Shown: one piece after another, positions 1-11,519 of the stretch
Numbering within the stretch: position 1 is the first letter of the stretch
How the letters are laid out: every line of letters starts with the position of its first letter
Assembly (NCBI RefSeq): GCF_025200925.1
Contig: NZ_CP104174.1
Location: forward strand, 6,944,001-7,008,000
Reading direction: 5' to 3'
Length of the DNA stretch: 64,000 bases
Origin: Bradyrhizobium sp. CB1015
GTDB lineage: Bacteria > Pseudomonadota > Alphaproteobacteria > Rhizobiales > Xanthobacteraceae
Position numbers and translations under genes: made by a program
The notes under the pieces: model-generated
The model's input: only the letters and a program-made list of their open reading frames with translations
Told to the model about the DNA's origin: nothing
Database searches by the model: none

Positions 1-1132
1 AGGTGAAGGGCGCAACGAGCCCCGCGAACAAGCCACCGACCATGCCGCCGAACGACAGCGCCACATAGAAGCCGGTGAGATATCTGGCGGCAGGCCGCGT
101 CCGCGCCAGCTCGCCGTGACAGGCCATGGCGATGACGAAGAAGCAGAGTTGATGTCCGCCGAGCGTCAGCAGCAGGTTCTGCTCGCCGCCGAAAGCCAGC
201 AGGACGACGACGCCAGCGATCGCGACGGGCTGGAGCATCAGCATCCATTTGTGCGGCAGCAGCGGCCGCGACTGGAACACGACGACCCAGGTCAGCAGAT
301 ACAGCGAGAGCGGCAGCACCCACAAAAGCGGCGCCGCCGCGACGTCGGTCGAGATGTGCGCGGTGACGGCGATGAGCAGCCCCGAGGGCACGGCGGCGAG
401 GAAGATCCAGCGCAGCCGCGTCAAGAGACCGGGCGCGGGCGCATTCACGTCGTCCACCCGCGCGTCAACCACCGCCAGCTTCGGCGAGCGCAACAACAGC
501 ACGCCGCAGGCGCCGATGAGGAGGATCAGCAGGCCATAGCCACCGGTCCAGAACCGGTTCTGCGTCTGCAGCGTGAACATCGGTTCCAGCAGGAACGGAT
601 AGGACAACAGCGCAAGGAAGCTGCCGATATTCGAGGAGGCATAGAGGAAATAGGGATCGTGCCCGGCGGGATGGCCGGTGCGGACGAACCAGGCCTGCAG
701 CAGCGGATTGTTGGCGGCGAGCGCGAAGAACGGCAGCCCGATCGAGACCGCGAACAGGCCGAGCAGCCAGACTGCATAGCCCGAGGCCGGCGGCTCGACA
801 TAGGCGGAGGGGATGCCGAGCGGCAGCGTGGCGAAGGCGGCGAGCAGCAGCACCAGATGCACCGCCACGGGGACGATCCGGTTCCGTGCGTGCATCAACA
901 GATGCGCATAGGCATAGCCGGCGAGCAGCAGCGACTGGAAGAACACCATGGCCACCGACCACACCGCCGGCGAGCCGCCGAGCCGCGGCAGCACCATCTT
1001 GGTGAACAGCGGCTGCACCGAGAACAGCAGCAGCGCGCTGACGAAGATCGCAGCGGTGTAGACCGTCAGCAGCAGCCGGTTGCGCGACGACGACGGCTGC
1101 TCCGTGGCGGCGGGTTGCACGATCGAATCCAT
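1..1132 (-). CDS. Membrane spermidine-synthase-like protein, 3' end outside window
   Basis: The reverse-strand frame opens at an ATG (1132-1130) and stays open to the window edge, so about 377 codons are visible and the C-terminus is missing. The product begins MDSIVQPAATEQPSSSRNRL and then shows about ten hydrophobic segments, including FVSALLLFSVQPLFTKMVLP and a conserved-looking YFLYASSNIGSFLALLSYP stretch. This pattern matches the membrane half of the fused MFS/spermidine-synthase-like proteins found in Bradyrhizobium. In that family a soluble Rossmann methyltransferase-like domain may follow, but none can be seen here. Polyamine synthesis is not demonstrated. The next gene is divergent, with a palindromic repeat between them. 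Confidence 0.8.
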   Translation of the reverse strand, partial: MDSIVQPAATEQPSSSRNRLLLTVYTAAIFVSALLLFSVQPLFTKMVLPRLGGSPAVWSVAMVFFQSLLLAGYAYAHLLMHARNRIVPVAVHLVLLLAAFATLPLGIPSAYVEPPASGYAVWLLGLFAVSIGLPFFALAANNPLLQAWFVRTGHPAGHDPYFLYASSNIGSFLALLSYPFLLEPMFTLQTQNRFWTGGYGLLILLIGACGVLLLRSPKLAVVDARVDDVNAPAPGLLTRLRWIFLAAVPSGLLIAVTAHISTDVAAAPLLWVLPLSLYLLTWVVVFQSRPLLPHKWMLMLQPVAIAGVVVLLAFGGEQNLLLTLGGHQLCFFVIAMACHGELARTRPAARYLTGFYVALSFGGMVGGLFAGLVAPFT

Positions 1133-1249
1133 GAATGCTCCGGCTCAAACCCCGGCGCGCGCCGGATCGCGCGCAATGGAGCACAAGGCGCCTGAACGGG
1201 CAATAAAGTGTGGCGTGATGTTGCAGCGAGGAATGCTTGATATAGAGAT

Positions 1250-1329
1250 GTCATTCCGGGGCGCCTCGGAGAGGCGAACCCGGAACCTCGAGATTCCGGG
1301 TTCGATGCTGCGCATCGCCCCGGAATGAC
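1250..1329. repeat. Palindromic intergenic repeat, family A (GTCATTCCGGGG...CCCCGGAATGAC)
   Basis: The arms GTCATTCCGGGGCG and CGCCCCGGAATGAC are inverted copies, with an internal CCGGAACC/ATTCCGGGTTC arm pair. The same outer arms recur at 46831-46969, 48191-48312 and 61501-61589. It lies between divergent genes, so it may form a cruciform or RNA hairpin, but no function is shown. Confidence 0.8.
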
Positions 1330-1341
1330 ACCAGGGACATC

Positions 1342-2952
1342 ATGACCGAAACCGACGTCGTCATCATCGGCGCGGGCCATAACGGCCTCACCTGCGCGGC
1401 CTATCTCGCGATGGCGGGTCTGCGCGTGCGCGTGGTGGAGCGGCGCAAGGTGGTCGGCGGTGCGGCGGTGACGGAGGAGTTTCACCCCGGCTTTCGCAAT
1501 TCTGTCGCCGCATACACCGTGAGCCTGCTCAATCCGCAGGTGATCCGTGACCTCAAGCTCGCCGAGCAGGGCCTGCGCATCGTCGAGCGGCGCGCGCAGA
1601 ACTTTCTGCCCGCGCCGGATGGCAGCTATCTCCTCACCGGCGAGGGGCGGACGAAAGCCTCGGTGGCGCGGCTCAGCGCGCATGATGCCGAAGCACTCGA
1701 CGGCTTCGCGCGCGAGCTGGAAGACATCGCCGACGTGCTCAGGCGGTTCGTGCTGCGCGCGCCGCCGAACCTGCTCGACGGCTTTGGCACCAACGCGATC
1801 CGCGAAGCCGTGAACGCATTGCAGAGCGCCAACATTCTGCGTGGCCTGACGCTGGAACAGAGCCGCAGCCTGCTCGATCTGTTCACGCGCTCGGCCGGCG
1901 AGATGCTGGACGAACGTTTCGAGCACGATCTGGTCAAGGCGCTGTTCGGCTTCGACGCCATCGTCGGCAACTATGCCAGCCCCTACGCCGCCGGCTCGGC
2001 CTATGTGATGCTGCATCACGCCTTCGGCGAGGTGAACGGCAAGAAGGGCGTCTGGGGCCACGCCATCGGCGGCATGGGCGCGATCACGCAGGCCATGGCC
2101 CGCGCGGCACGCGACCGCGGCGTCGTGATCGACACGGATGCCGGCGTCCGCGAGGTCATCGTCGAGCGCGACCGCGCCGTCGGCGTGGTGCTGGAGAACG
2201 GCTCTGCCATCCGCGCGAAATATGTCGCGGCCAATGTCAATCCGAAGCTGCTCTACACGCACCTGATCGCGGCCGAGACTCTCCCTGCGGACTTCCTCGC
2301 CCGCATCCGGCACTGGAAGAACGGCTCCGGCACGTTCCGCATGAACGTGGCGCTGGACCGCCTGCCCTCCTTCGCAGCGCTATCAGGCGAGGGCGATCAC
2401 CTCACCTCCGGCATCATCCTGGCCCCGAGTCTCGGCTACATGGACCGCGCCTTTCTCGACGCGCGCAACCAGGGCTGGAGCCGAGAGCCCGTGGTGGAAA
2501 TGCTGATCCCCTCGACGCTCGACGACACGCTGGCCCCGGCCGGCAAGCATGTCGCGAGCCTGTTCTGCCAGCACGTCGCGCCGGAGCTTCCCGATGGCAA
2601 GTCGTGGGACGACCATCGCGAAGAGGTCGCCGATCTCATGATCGCGACGGTGGATAAGTACGCCCCGGGTTTTGCGGCGAGCGTGCTGGGCCGCCAGATC
2701 CTGTCTCCGCTCGATCTCGAGCGGCAATTCGGGCTGCTCGGCGGCGACATCTTCCACGGCGCGCTGACGTTGAACCAGCTGTTCTCGGCGCGGCCGATGC
2801 TGGGCCACGCCGATTATCGCGGGCCGCTGAGAGGCCTCTACCATTGCGGCTCCGGCGCCCACCCCGGCGGTGGCGTCACCGGCGCCCCCGGCCACAACGC
2901 GGCGCAGGCGATCCTGCGGGACCACCGCTCCCTGTTCGGAAGCCGTGGATAG
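1342..2952 (+). CDS. CrtI/PYROXD2-like FAD-dependent oxidoreductase
   Basis: This 536-residue protein starts with a classical dinucleotide-binding fold: G10-A-G12-H-N-G15 in VVIIGAGHNGLTCAAYL, followed by acidic E33 in VVERR. Near the C-terminus the segment GLYHCGSGAHPGGGVTGAPG matches the second FAD-contacting motif of the phytoene dehydrogenase/PYROXD2 superfamily. Its length is normal for that group. There are no carotenoid genes nearby, so a carotenoid substrate is unlikely to be deducible; 'NAD(P)/FAD-dependent oxidoreductase' is the safe name. The ATG at 1342 directly precedes the FAD-binding strand, leaving no room for a signal peptide, so a cytoplasmic location is inferred. Confidence 0.9.
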   Translation: MTETDVVIIGAGHNGLTCAAYLAMAGLRVRVVERRKVVGGAAVTEEFHPGFRNSVAAYTVSLLNPQVIRDLKLAEQGLRIVERRAQNFLPAPDGSYLLTGEGRTKASVARLSAHDAEALDGFARELEDIADVLRRFVLRAPPNLLDGFGTNAIREAVNALQSANILRGLTLEQSRSLLDLFTRSAGEMLDERFEHDLVKALFGFDAIVGNYASPYAAGSAYVMLHHAFGEVNGKKGVWGHAIGGMGAITQAMARAARDRGVVIDTDAGVREVIVERDRAVGVVLENGSAIRAKYVAANVNPKLLYTHLIAAETLPADFLARIRHWKNGSGTFRMNVALDRLPSFAALSGEGDHLTSGIILAPSLGYMDRAFLDARNQGWSREPVVEMLIPSTLDDTLAPAGKHVASLFCQHVAPELPDGKSWDDHREEVADLMIATVDKYAPGFAASVLGRQILSPLDLERQFGLLGGDIFHGALTLNQLFSARPMLGHADYRGPLRGLYHCGSGAHPGGGVTGAPGHNAAQAILRDHRSLFGSRG

Positions 2953-3203
2953 GCCTGTGGATGGGTTGTGGACAGGCTGTCGAAGGGTCTGTGACCGGCC
3001 TGAGGATGCCTGGGCCAGACGGTCGGGAGCGATCCTGGGGAAAGCCGGTGGAAAATCGGCGTGGCGATCACGGGAAAAGTGGTGGACAGGGTCCGGACAA
3101 GCAGGCGGATAAACTGTGAAAGCCCTTGGGAGACCGCGAGCCCCAACCGACCTCGCCCACCAGGGGTATCCCCTAGCGGGCGGTGATCAGGAACAGCCTC
3201 TGA

Positions 3204-3233
3204 AGAAAAATAGCCCCGGCTGGGAAATGCCGG
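3204..3233 (-). terminator. Weak intrinsic terminator after the Flp pilin
   Basis: Read on the minus strand, CCGGC and GCCGG form a 5-bp stem around an 8-nt loop, followed by GGCTATTTTTCTT. It begins 7 bp past the pilin stop. The stem is short, so confidence is moderate. Confidence 0.5.
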
Positions 3234-3239
3234 CGGAAA

Positions 3240-3404
3240 TTACTTCAAGGAGGTGCTAATCGAACTGAACTTCTCGTTCATGGTGGTGCCCAGGCTGTTC
3301 ACCACGGTGATGATCGCCAGGGCAATACCCGCGGCGATCAGGCCGTATTCGATCGCGGTTGCACCGGACTCATCCGACCAGAACTTCTGAACCATGCGCT
3401 TCAA
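3240..3404 (-). CDS. Flp-family type IVb pilin, TTG start
   Basis: The 54-residue product begins MKRMVQKFWSDESGATAIEY and continues with the hydrophobic helix GLIAAGIALAIITVV. G-ATAIEY is the prepilin peptidase site, so cleavage after Gly would leave a mature pilin starting ATAIEYGL, with the Glu-5 expected of type IV pilins. I chose TTG at 3404 because GGAGG (3415-3411) lies 6 nt before it. The in-frame ATG at 3395 would be 15 nt from that site. Flp pilins form tight-adherence fibres exported by a Cpa/Tad machine, but no cpa/tad genes occur in this window, so this is an orphan or distant pilin gene. It is divergent from prmA. Confidence 0.9.
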   Translation of the reverse strand: MKRMVQKFWSDESGATAIEYGLIAAGIALAIITVVNSLGTTMNEKFSSISTSLK

Positions 3405-3558
3405 AACTCGCCTCCGTTTCAATTCCAAGCTGTGTTGGCTTGATTGCACATCCGAGAATATACGGGGCAGGCGCTACAGGCGGGTTAACTCGCGAACCGC
3501 AACTTGTCCGGAAATTCGACAGCAAAAGTCCCAAAAATTGAACTCAGCGGAACTCTGA

Positions 3559-4446
3559 ATGCAGCCCTCCCCCACCCATCGCGCCAGCTTTTCGATCGGC
3601 AGCGAAGCCGACGCCAAGAGGGTCGTCGATGTCCTCACCGAGGTGTTTTTCGATGGCGACGCGGCGGTCGCCGCCTTCGAACGACCCGACGGACAATGGG
3701 ACGTCACGCTGCATTTCGCCGCGGCGCCGGATCAGGCATGGCTGCGCGAACTCGTTGCAAATTCAGCAGGAAATGGGATCGCGGCGACGCTCGTCTTCGA
3801 CACCGTCGAAGCCAAGGACTGGGTCAAGGCCAGCCTCGAAGATCTCGTCCCGGTCCCGGCCGGGCGCTTCGTCGTGCACGGCAGCCACGATCGCGACCGT
3901 GTGGCGCCGAACAAGCTCGCCATCGAGATCGAGGCGGCGCTCGCCTTCGGCACCGGTCACCATGGCACGACGCGCGGCTGTTTACTTCTGCTTGACCATG
4001 TCCTGAAGAGTTCCCGCCCGAGGAGCCTGCTCGACCTCGGCACCGGCACGGGCGTGCTGGCGATCGCAGCGGCAAAGGCGCTGCACCGCGCGGTGCTGGC
4101 TTCCGACATCGATCCGCCCTCGGTACGGGTGGCGGCTGAGAACGCCGCGCTCAATGAAGTGGGCAACCATGTGCGGGTGATCCGCGCCACCGGCTTTGCC
4201 GCGCCGGATTTTGCGCGTGCGGGCCCGTTCGACCTAGTGCTCGCCAATATCCTTGCCAATCCGTTGCGGCAATTGGCGAGCCCGATGGTACGGCACCTTG
4301 CGCCTGGTGCCCGCGTCATCCTCTCCGGCCTCTTGACGCACCAGGCGCCCGCGGTGATCGCCGCCTACCGCGCGCGCGGCCTGATGCCGGTGAAGCATCT
4401 GCGGATCGAGGGGTGGAGCAGCCTGTTGCTGAGGAAGGTGGGGTAA
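3559..4446 (+). CDS. prmA: Ribosomal protein L11 methyltransferase
   Basis: PrmA trimethylates ribosomal protein L11 using S-adenosylmethionine. The 295-residue length matches E. coli PrmA (293). The N-terminal half is the L11-binding region. The methyltransferase domain starts near residue 157 with LLDLGTGTGVLAIAAAKAL (motif I), then the acidic SDIDPPSV strand end, and DLVLANILANPL near residue 226, which carries the family NILA motif. The upstream KLAIEIEAALAFGTGHHGTT segment is also characteristic. It is monocistronic here, divergent from the pilin gene. Confidence 0.95.
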   Translation: MQPSPTHRASFSIGSEADAKRVVDVLTEVFFDGDAAVAAFERPDGQWDVTLHFAAAPDQAWLRELVANSAGNGIAATLVFDTVEAKDWVKASLEDLVPVPAGRFVVHGSHDRDRVAPNKLAIEIEAALAFGTGHHGTTRGCLLLLDHVLKSSRPRSLLDLGTGTGVLAIAAAKALHRAVLASDIDPPSVRVAAENAALNEVGNHVRVIRATGFAAPDFARAGPFDLVLANILANPLRQLASPMVRHLAPGARVILSGLLTHQAPAVIAAYRARGLMPVKHLRIEGWSSLLLRKVG

Positions 4447-4468
4447 AGCGCCTCCACGGTGGCGGTGC

Positions 4469-4565
4469 GCTCCCTCGCCCCGTTCTTGCGGGGACGCGAC
4501 GAGCTTTGCTCGCGCTGCGAGGGTTGGGGTGAGGGGCCACCCCCTCGCGCAAGCGGGGAGAGGTG
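4469..4565 (+). repeat. Palindromic repeat, family C (CTCCC...GGGGAGAGG type)
   Basis: Directly after prmA the sequence carries CTCGCCCCGTTCTTGCGGGG, a GTGAGGGG core and a closing GCAAGCGGGGAGAGG. Related copies occur at 15655-15830, 30671-30824 and 54587-54630. It sits between the ends of convergent genes and could act as a transcript-end hairpin, although no T-run follows. Confidence 0.7.
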
Positions 4566-4584
4566 AATGCCGATCCTCGCCACC

Positions 4585-4764
4585 CTACTCCGCCGGCTTC
4601 TCGTCGCGGCGCATCGCGCGCTGCCCGCGCAAGGCGCGCCGCGCGCGGCGCTCGGCAAAACGGTCGATCATCTGGCTGATGAGGCTGCGCGGCTTCTTCA
4701 GTGTCGCCGCTGTCGGGGCGCGGTGCGCCGGCGGCGAAATCTTCTCAAAGGTGAACGCTGGCAT
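4585..4764 (-). CDS. Small basic hypothetical protein (59 aa)
   Basis: A short reverse-strand frame encodes a 59-residue protein starting MPAFTFEKISPPAHRAPT and ending RRDEKPAE. The middle is strongly basic (DRFAERRARRALRGQRAMRR) and predicted helical. The ATG at 4764 is preceded by GAGGGG at a suitable distance. I do not recognise a family. The basic helix could bind nucleic acid or an acidic membrane, but that is a guess. It is convergent with prmA across a palindromic repeat and divergent from the aminopeptidase gene. Confidence 0.6.
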   Translation of the reverse strand: MPAFTFEKISPPAHRAPTAATLKKPRSLISQMIDRFAERRARRALRGQRAMRRDEKPAE

Positions 4765-4896
4765 CGTGTGTCCCCTCGCCGTTGAGATGAACCACCTGCT
4801 CGAATGTCCCTGTTATTCGGACGAAGCGCAACTGCCGCATCCTTTACTCCACTCAATTCGAATGGAACTATTTCAAGCACAGTCCATGCCAGATGC

Positions 4897-4910
4897 GACG
4901 CAAATGCGTC
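4897..4910. promoter_or_regulatory. Inverted repeat GACGCA-AA-TGCGTC upstream of aminopeptidase P
   Basis: A perfect 6-bp inverted repeat with a 2-bp spacer lies 42 bp before the aminopeptidase start, in a divergent intergenic region. It could be an operator. No binding protein can be named. Confidence 0.35.
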
Positions 4911-4951
4911 TACATTGCGGACTGATCCTCATGATCCTAAAGTGATCCACC

Positions 4952-6781
4952 ATGTTCGAAGCGCACTTCCAGACATTCGAGGAGCCGGAGGCCGGCGTCG
5001 CTTTGGCGGCACGACTGGCCGCACTTCGCGAAGAACTTGCCCGTCGCAAGTTGACCGGCTTCGTCGTGCCACGTGCCGATCAGCAGCAGAACGAATATGT
5101 GCCGCCATCGGAAGAGCGGCTCGCCTGGCTGACCGGCTTTACGGGCTCGGCGGGACTAGCAGTGGTTCTGACGCATGAGGCAGCGCTGTTCGTCGACGGC
5201 CGCTACACGCTGCAAGCCGCCAAGCAGGTCGACGCCAAGGCATGGTCGGTGGAATCGCTGATCGACCCGCCGCCGGAGAGCTGGGTGGCAGCGCATCTGA
5301 AAGCCGGCGACCGCCTCGGATTTGATCCGTGGCTGCACACTTTTTCGGCAGCCGAACGACTGTCCGCGGCCTGCGCCAAGGCCGGTGCCGAGCTGGTCGC
5401 CGTCGACAGCAACCCGATCGACGCAGTCTGGCACGACCGGCCGCAGCCGCCGCTCGCGCCCGTCGCGGTGCACAGCCTCCAGCATGCCGGTGTCACTGAA
5501 GCGGAGAAGCTGACGCAGATCAGGGCCGAGATTGCCAAGCTCGGCAGCGATGCTCTGGTGCTATCGGACAGCCACGCAGTGGCCTGGACCTTCAACATCC
5601 GCGGCGCCGACGTCGCCCATACGCCGCTGCCGCTGTCCTACGCGCTGGTGCCGAAGGACGGCCGTCCCACCATCTTCATCGACCACCGCAAGCTCTCCAA
5701 CCTCACACGCGACCATCTCGAGCAGTCCGCCGACGTGCGCGAACCTGATGCCATGGCGCCGATGCTGATGGCGCTGGCCAAGAGTGGCGGATCGATCGCG
5801 CTCGACAATGCCACCGCCGCCGACGCACTCAGCCGGCTGATCACGGGCGCCGGCGGCAAGCCGATGCGCGGCAGCGATCCGGTTGCACTGCTGAAGGCGG
5901 TCAAGAACGCGACCGAGATCAAGGGCACCAAGACGGCTCACCTGCGCGACGCCGTGGCGCTGGCGCGCTTCCTCGCATGGATCGATCGCAAGGCCGCAAG
6001 CGGCAAGCTCACCGAGATCGACGCGGTCGAGGCGCTGGAAACCTTCCGCCGCGACACCGGCGCGCTCAAGGACGTCTCGTTCCCGACCATCTCCGGCACC
6101 GGCCCGAACGGCGCCATCGTGCATTACCGCGTCACCCGCAAGAGCAACCGACGGATCGCGCCCGGCGACCTCCTGCTGATCGATTCCGGCGCGCAATATG
6201 AAGACGGCACCACCGACGTCACGCGCACCATGGCGGTGGGCGAGCCGACGGACGAGATGCGCGACCGCTTCACCCGCGTGCTGCGCGGCCACATCGCGAT
6301 CGCGCGCGCCGTCTTTCCGGACGGCACCACGGGCGCGCAACTGGACACGCTGGCGCGGCAATATCTCTGGGCCGCCGGGCTCGATTTCGAGCACGGCACC
6401 GGCCACGGCGTCGGCAGCTATCTCTCGGTGCACGAAGGACCGGCGCGAATTTCGAAGCTCGGCACCACGCCGCTGAAGCGCGGCATGATCCTGTCCAACG
6501 AGCCCGGCTACTACAAGGCCGACGGTTTCGGCATCCGTATCGAAAACCTCGAGCTGGTCGTCGCCGCCGACATCAAGGGCGCCGAGAAGCCGATGAACGC
6601 GTTCGAGACGCTGACCCTGGCGCCGATCGACCGCCGGCTGATCGATGTCGCGATGCTGAGCCGCGACGAGCTCGACTGGCTGAACGCCTATCATGCGCGC
6701 GTGAGGGACGACGTGAGGCCGGCGCTGGACGAGGCGACGAAGGCCTGGCTCGATCAGGCCACGGCGGAGCTGAGGGCTTAG
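4952..6781 (+). CDS. Xaa-Pro aminopeptidase (M24B, aminopeptidase P)
   Basis: The enzyme removes an N-terminal residue before proline using two divalent metal ions, probably Mn. At 609 residues it is the long three-domain form (two creatinase-like N domains plus a catalytic pita-bread domain and a short C-terminal extension), resembling eukaryotic XPNPEP1 rather than the roughly 440-residue E. coli PepP. All five metal ligands are present: D411 (LLIDSGAQY), D422 (TDVTRTM), H485 (GTGHGVG), E517 (SNEPGYY) and E531 (RIENLEL). There is no signal peptide. It appears to be transcribed alone. Confidence 0.93.
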   Translation: MFEAHFQTFEEPEAGVALAARLAALREELARRKLTGFVVPRADQQQNEYVPPSEERLAWLTGFTGSAGLAVVLTHEAALFVDGRYTLQAAKQVDAKAWSVESLIDPPPESWVAAHLKAGDRLGFDPWLHTFSAAERLSAACAKAGAELVAVDSNPIDAVWHDRPQPPLAPVAVHSLQHAGVTEAEKLTQIRAEIAKLGSDALVLSDSHAVAWTFNIRGADVAHTPLPLSYALVPKDGRPTIFIDHRKLSNLTRDHLEQSADVREPDAMAPMLMALAKSGGSIALDNATAADALSRLITGAGGKPMRGSDPVALLKAVKNATEIKGTKTAHLRDAVALARFLAWIDRKAASGKLTEIDAVEALETFRRDTGALKDVSFPTISGTGPNGAIVHYRVTRKSNRRIAPGDLLLIDSGAQYEDGTTDVTRTMAVGEPTDEMRDRFTRVLRGHIAIARAVFPDGTTGAQLDTLARQYLWAAGLDFEHGTGHGVGSYLSVHEGPARISKLGTTPLKRGMILSNEPGYYKADGFGIRIENLELVVAADIKGAEKPMNAFETLTLAPIDRRLIDVAMLSRDELDWLNAYHARVRDDVRPALDEATKAWLDQATAELRA

Positions 6782-6839
6782 GCTCGTCGTTGCGCATAGC
6801 CCTCCACGATTTGCGCAACGCTCTTTCCGCATTACAGCT

Positions 6840-6958
6840 GTCATGCCCCGCCTTGTGCGCAGGTGCGCACTGGGGCGGGGCATCCAGTATTCCAGAGACA
6901 GCAAACGTATACGGAGAAGCCGCAGCGTACTGGATTCCCCGCTTTCGCGGGGAATGAC
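6840..6958. repeat. Palindromic repeat, family F-like (GTCATGCCCC...GGGAATGAC)
   Basis: The 330-bp gap 6782-7111 holds this element. It has two hairpin arms (GCCCCGC.../GCGGGGC and TTCCCCGC/GCGGGGAA) and ACTGGAT/ATCCAGT inner arms around a less symmetric centre. A related unit lies at 56361-56482. The rest of the gap is the upstream region of the MFS gene. Confidence 0.65.
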
Positions 6959-7086
6959 ATCGCATTTGTGGATCGAGATGTGCGCCCAATCGGTCGCCAT
7001 CGTGCATTCATCATAACCGTCCCGAAATCCGAATAGCCGCATTCCGAATCGCCGATATCGGTCGTGCGTGGGCACGCTACAGTCGA

Positions 7087-7098
7087 TTCGAATTCGAA
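7087..7098. promoter_or_regulatory. Perfect 12-bp palindrome TTCGAATTCGAA upstream of the MFS gene
   Basis: The palindrome ends 13 bp before the chosen ATG. It sits within a short stretch rich in ATTCG/CGAAT words (7027-7100). It is a candidate operator, but no local regulator gene can be assigned to it. Confidence 0.35.
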
Positions 7099-7111
7099 CG
7101 ACGGACTAGAT

Positions 7112-8389
7112 ATGCACGGCATGATCAGCAGGCCGCCGGACGCGGCGACGAAAAACCTCGCGACCTCGCGCCTGGTGTTGCTGCTGCTGGTCGTGATGAC
7201 CGGGGTCGCGCCGATCTCGCTCTACATCCTGGTTCCGGCACTGCCCGTGCTGGCGACGACATTCGGCAGCGACATCTCGATCGCGCAGATGACGGTGTCG
7301 CTCTACATGGTCGGCATCGCGCTGTCGCAGCTGATCATGGGTCCGCTGTCGGACCGGTTCGGACGGCGGCCGGTGCTGCTGGGAGGGCTGGCGCTGATGG
7401 TGGTTGCCAGCATCGGCTGCATTTTTGCCGAGACGCTGCCGCAATTGATTGCCGCACGCTTCTTCCAGGCGCTCGGCGGCGCATCGGGCATGGTGATCAG
7501 CCGGGCCATCATCCGCGACATCTACGAGCGCGACCGCGTCGCCTCGATGATCAGCCTCGTCGTGGCGGCGCTGATGATCGGGCAGATGGTGTCGCCGCTC
7601 ACCGGCGGCCTGATCGAGACCGCGTTCGGCTGGCGCGCGATCTTCTACGCCATCACCATCGCCGCCATCGTCGTTGCCGTCGGTATCGCTTTCGCGCTGC
7701 CCGAGACCCGCCGCAGCCGCGCCGCCGGCAGCGGCTTCCGCGGCGATATCGGCATGCTGATCCGCAGCCGCGCCTTCGTCGGCTATGTGATGTGCCAGGT
7801 CCTCGCGTCGCAGATCATCTTCACCTTCGCCGGCGGCGGGCCCTACATCGTGGTGACGCAGATGGGCCGCAGCAGCGCCGAATACGGCGCCTGGTTCGCG
7901 ACAACGGGCTTTGCGTTTCTGGTCGGCAATCTGCTCTGCGTGCGCTTTGCGCCGCGGCACTCGCTGGAGAAGCTGATCTGGTTCGGGCTCGCCCTGCAGC
8001 TCTGCGGCAGTTTTGCGAATCTGCTCTGGAGCTTCGCCGGCTGGAACGAGGCGCCCGCCTGGCTGTTCGGCACCCAGATGATCGTGATGGCCGGCAACGC
8101 CTTCGTGATGGCGAATTCCGCCGCCGGCGCCATCAGCATCCGCCCCGAAGCGGCCGGCACCGCCTCGGGCGCGATGGGCTTCCTGCAGCAAGGCATTGGC
8201 GCGCTGATGTCGCAGTTCGGCGCCTATCTCGGCGGCCACTCCGCAACGACGCTGCCGCTGACCTCCGCGGTCCTCGCGATCTCGATTCTTTGCGCCTGCG
8301 TGATGATGTTCGTCGTGCCCCGCCGCGAGGTGGTGCCGAGCGAAGCGCTGATCGAGCAGGCCGAAGAGGACGAGACGGGGATGATGTAA
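7112..8389 (+). CDS. MFS multidrug transporter, Bcr/CflA type
   Basis: The 425-residue membrane protein has about 12 hydrophobic segments and the MFS A-motif between helices 2 and 3: GPLSDRFGRRPVLLGG. It also has the RAIIRDIYERDRVASMISLV region typical of Bcr/CflA drug/H+ antiporters. The cytoplasmic loop LPETRRSRAAGSGFRG separates the two six-helix halves. The ATG at 7112 is chosen over an upstream in-frame GTG at 7064 because the latter would run through a palindromic upstream site. Substrate is unknown; bicyclomycin, chloramphenicol or sulfonamides are family examples only. It is convergent with ppdK. Confidence 0.88.
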   Translation: MHGMISRPPDAATKNLATSRLVLLLLVVMTGVAPISLYILVPALPVLATTFGSDISIAQMTVSLYMVGIALSQLIMGPLSDRFGRRPVLLGGLALMVVASIGCIFAETLPQLIAARFFQALGGASGMVISRAIIRDIYERDRVASMISLVVAALMIGQMVSPLTGGLIETAFGWRAIFYAITIAAIVVAVGIAFALPETRRSRAAGSGFRGDIGMLIRSRAFVGYVMCQVLASQIIFTFAGGGPYIVVTQMGRSSAEYGAWFATTGFAFLVGNLLCVRFAPRHSLEKLIWFGLALQLCGSFANLLWSFAGWNEAPAWLFGTQMIVMAGNAFVMANSAAGAISIRPEAAGTASGAMGFLQQGIGALMSQFGAYLGGHSATTLPLTSAVLAISILCACVMMFVVPRREVVPSEALIEQAEEDETGMM

Positions 8390-8433
8390 GGGGGCGCGCG
8401 CCCCACCCGACTTTGCGAAGCGCCTGAAACGAA

Positions 8434-8458
8434 AGAGGCGGGGCTGGGCCCCGCCTCT
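8434..8458. terminator. Convergent terminator hairpin between the MFS gene and ppdK
   Basis: AGAGGCGGGGC and GCCCCGCCTCT form a perfect 11-bp stem with a TGG loop, located between two converging genes. On the minus strand it is followed by TTCGTTTC, a weak T-rich tail, so it most likely ends ppdK transcription and perhaps acts both ways. Confidence 0.75.
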
Positions 8459-8483
8459 CTCAAGCTCACATCTGCGCCTTGGC

Positions 8484-11423
<2,940 letters not shown>

Positions 11424-11519
11424 AGCTTGCACACAACCTGCGAGAGGAATGGGAAATCGCGGGCCTTACACCATTTTGGGCGGGCCCGCGCAAGACGGAC
11501 AGTTCCGAAAAGTGAACGC

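Noticed and set aside
1066..2313. 415-codon open frame antisense to the FAD oxidoreductase
   Set aside because: It runs across the repeat and an adjacent gene, and the FAD gene has clear motifs.
2945..3120. Replication origin near the GTGGAT cluster
   Set aside because: No exact DnaA boxes, AT-rich unwinding element or origin-linked genes such as dnaA or hemE are nearby; kept only as a weak finding.
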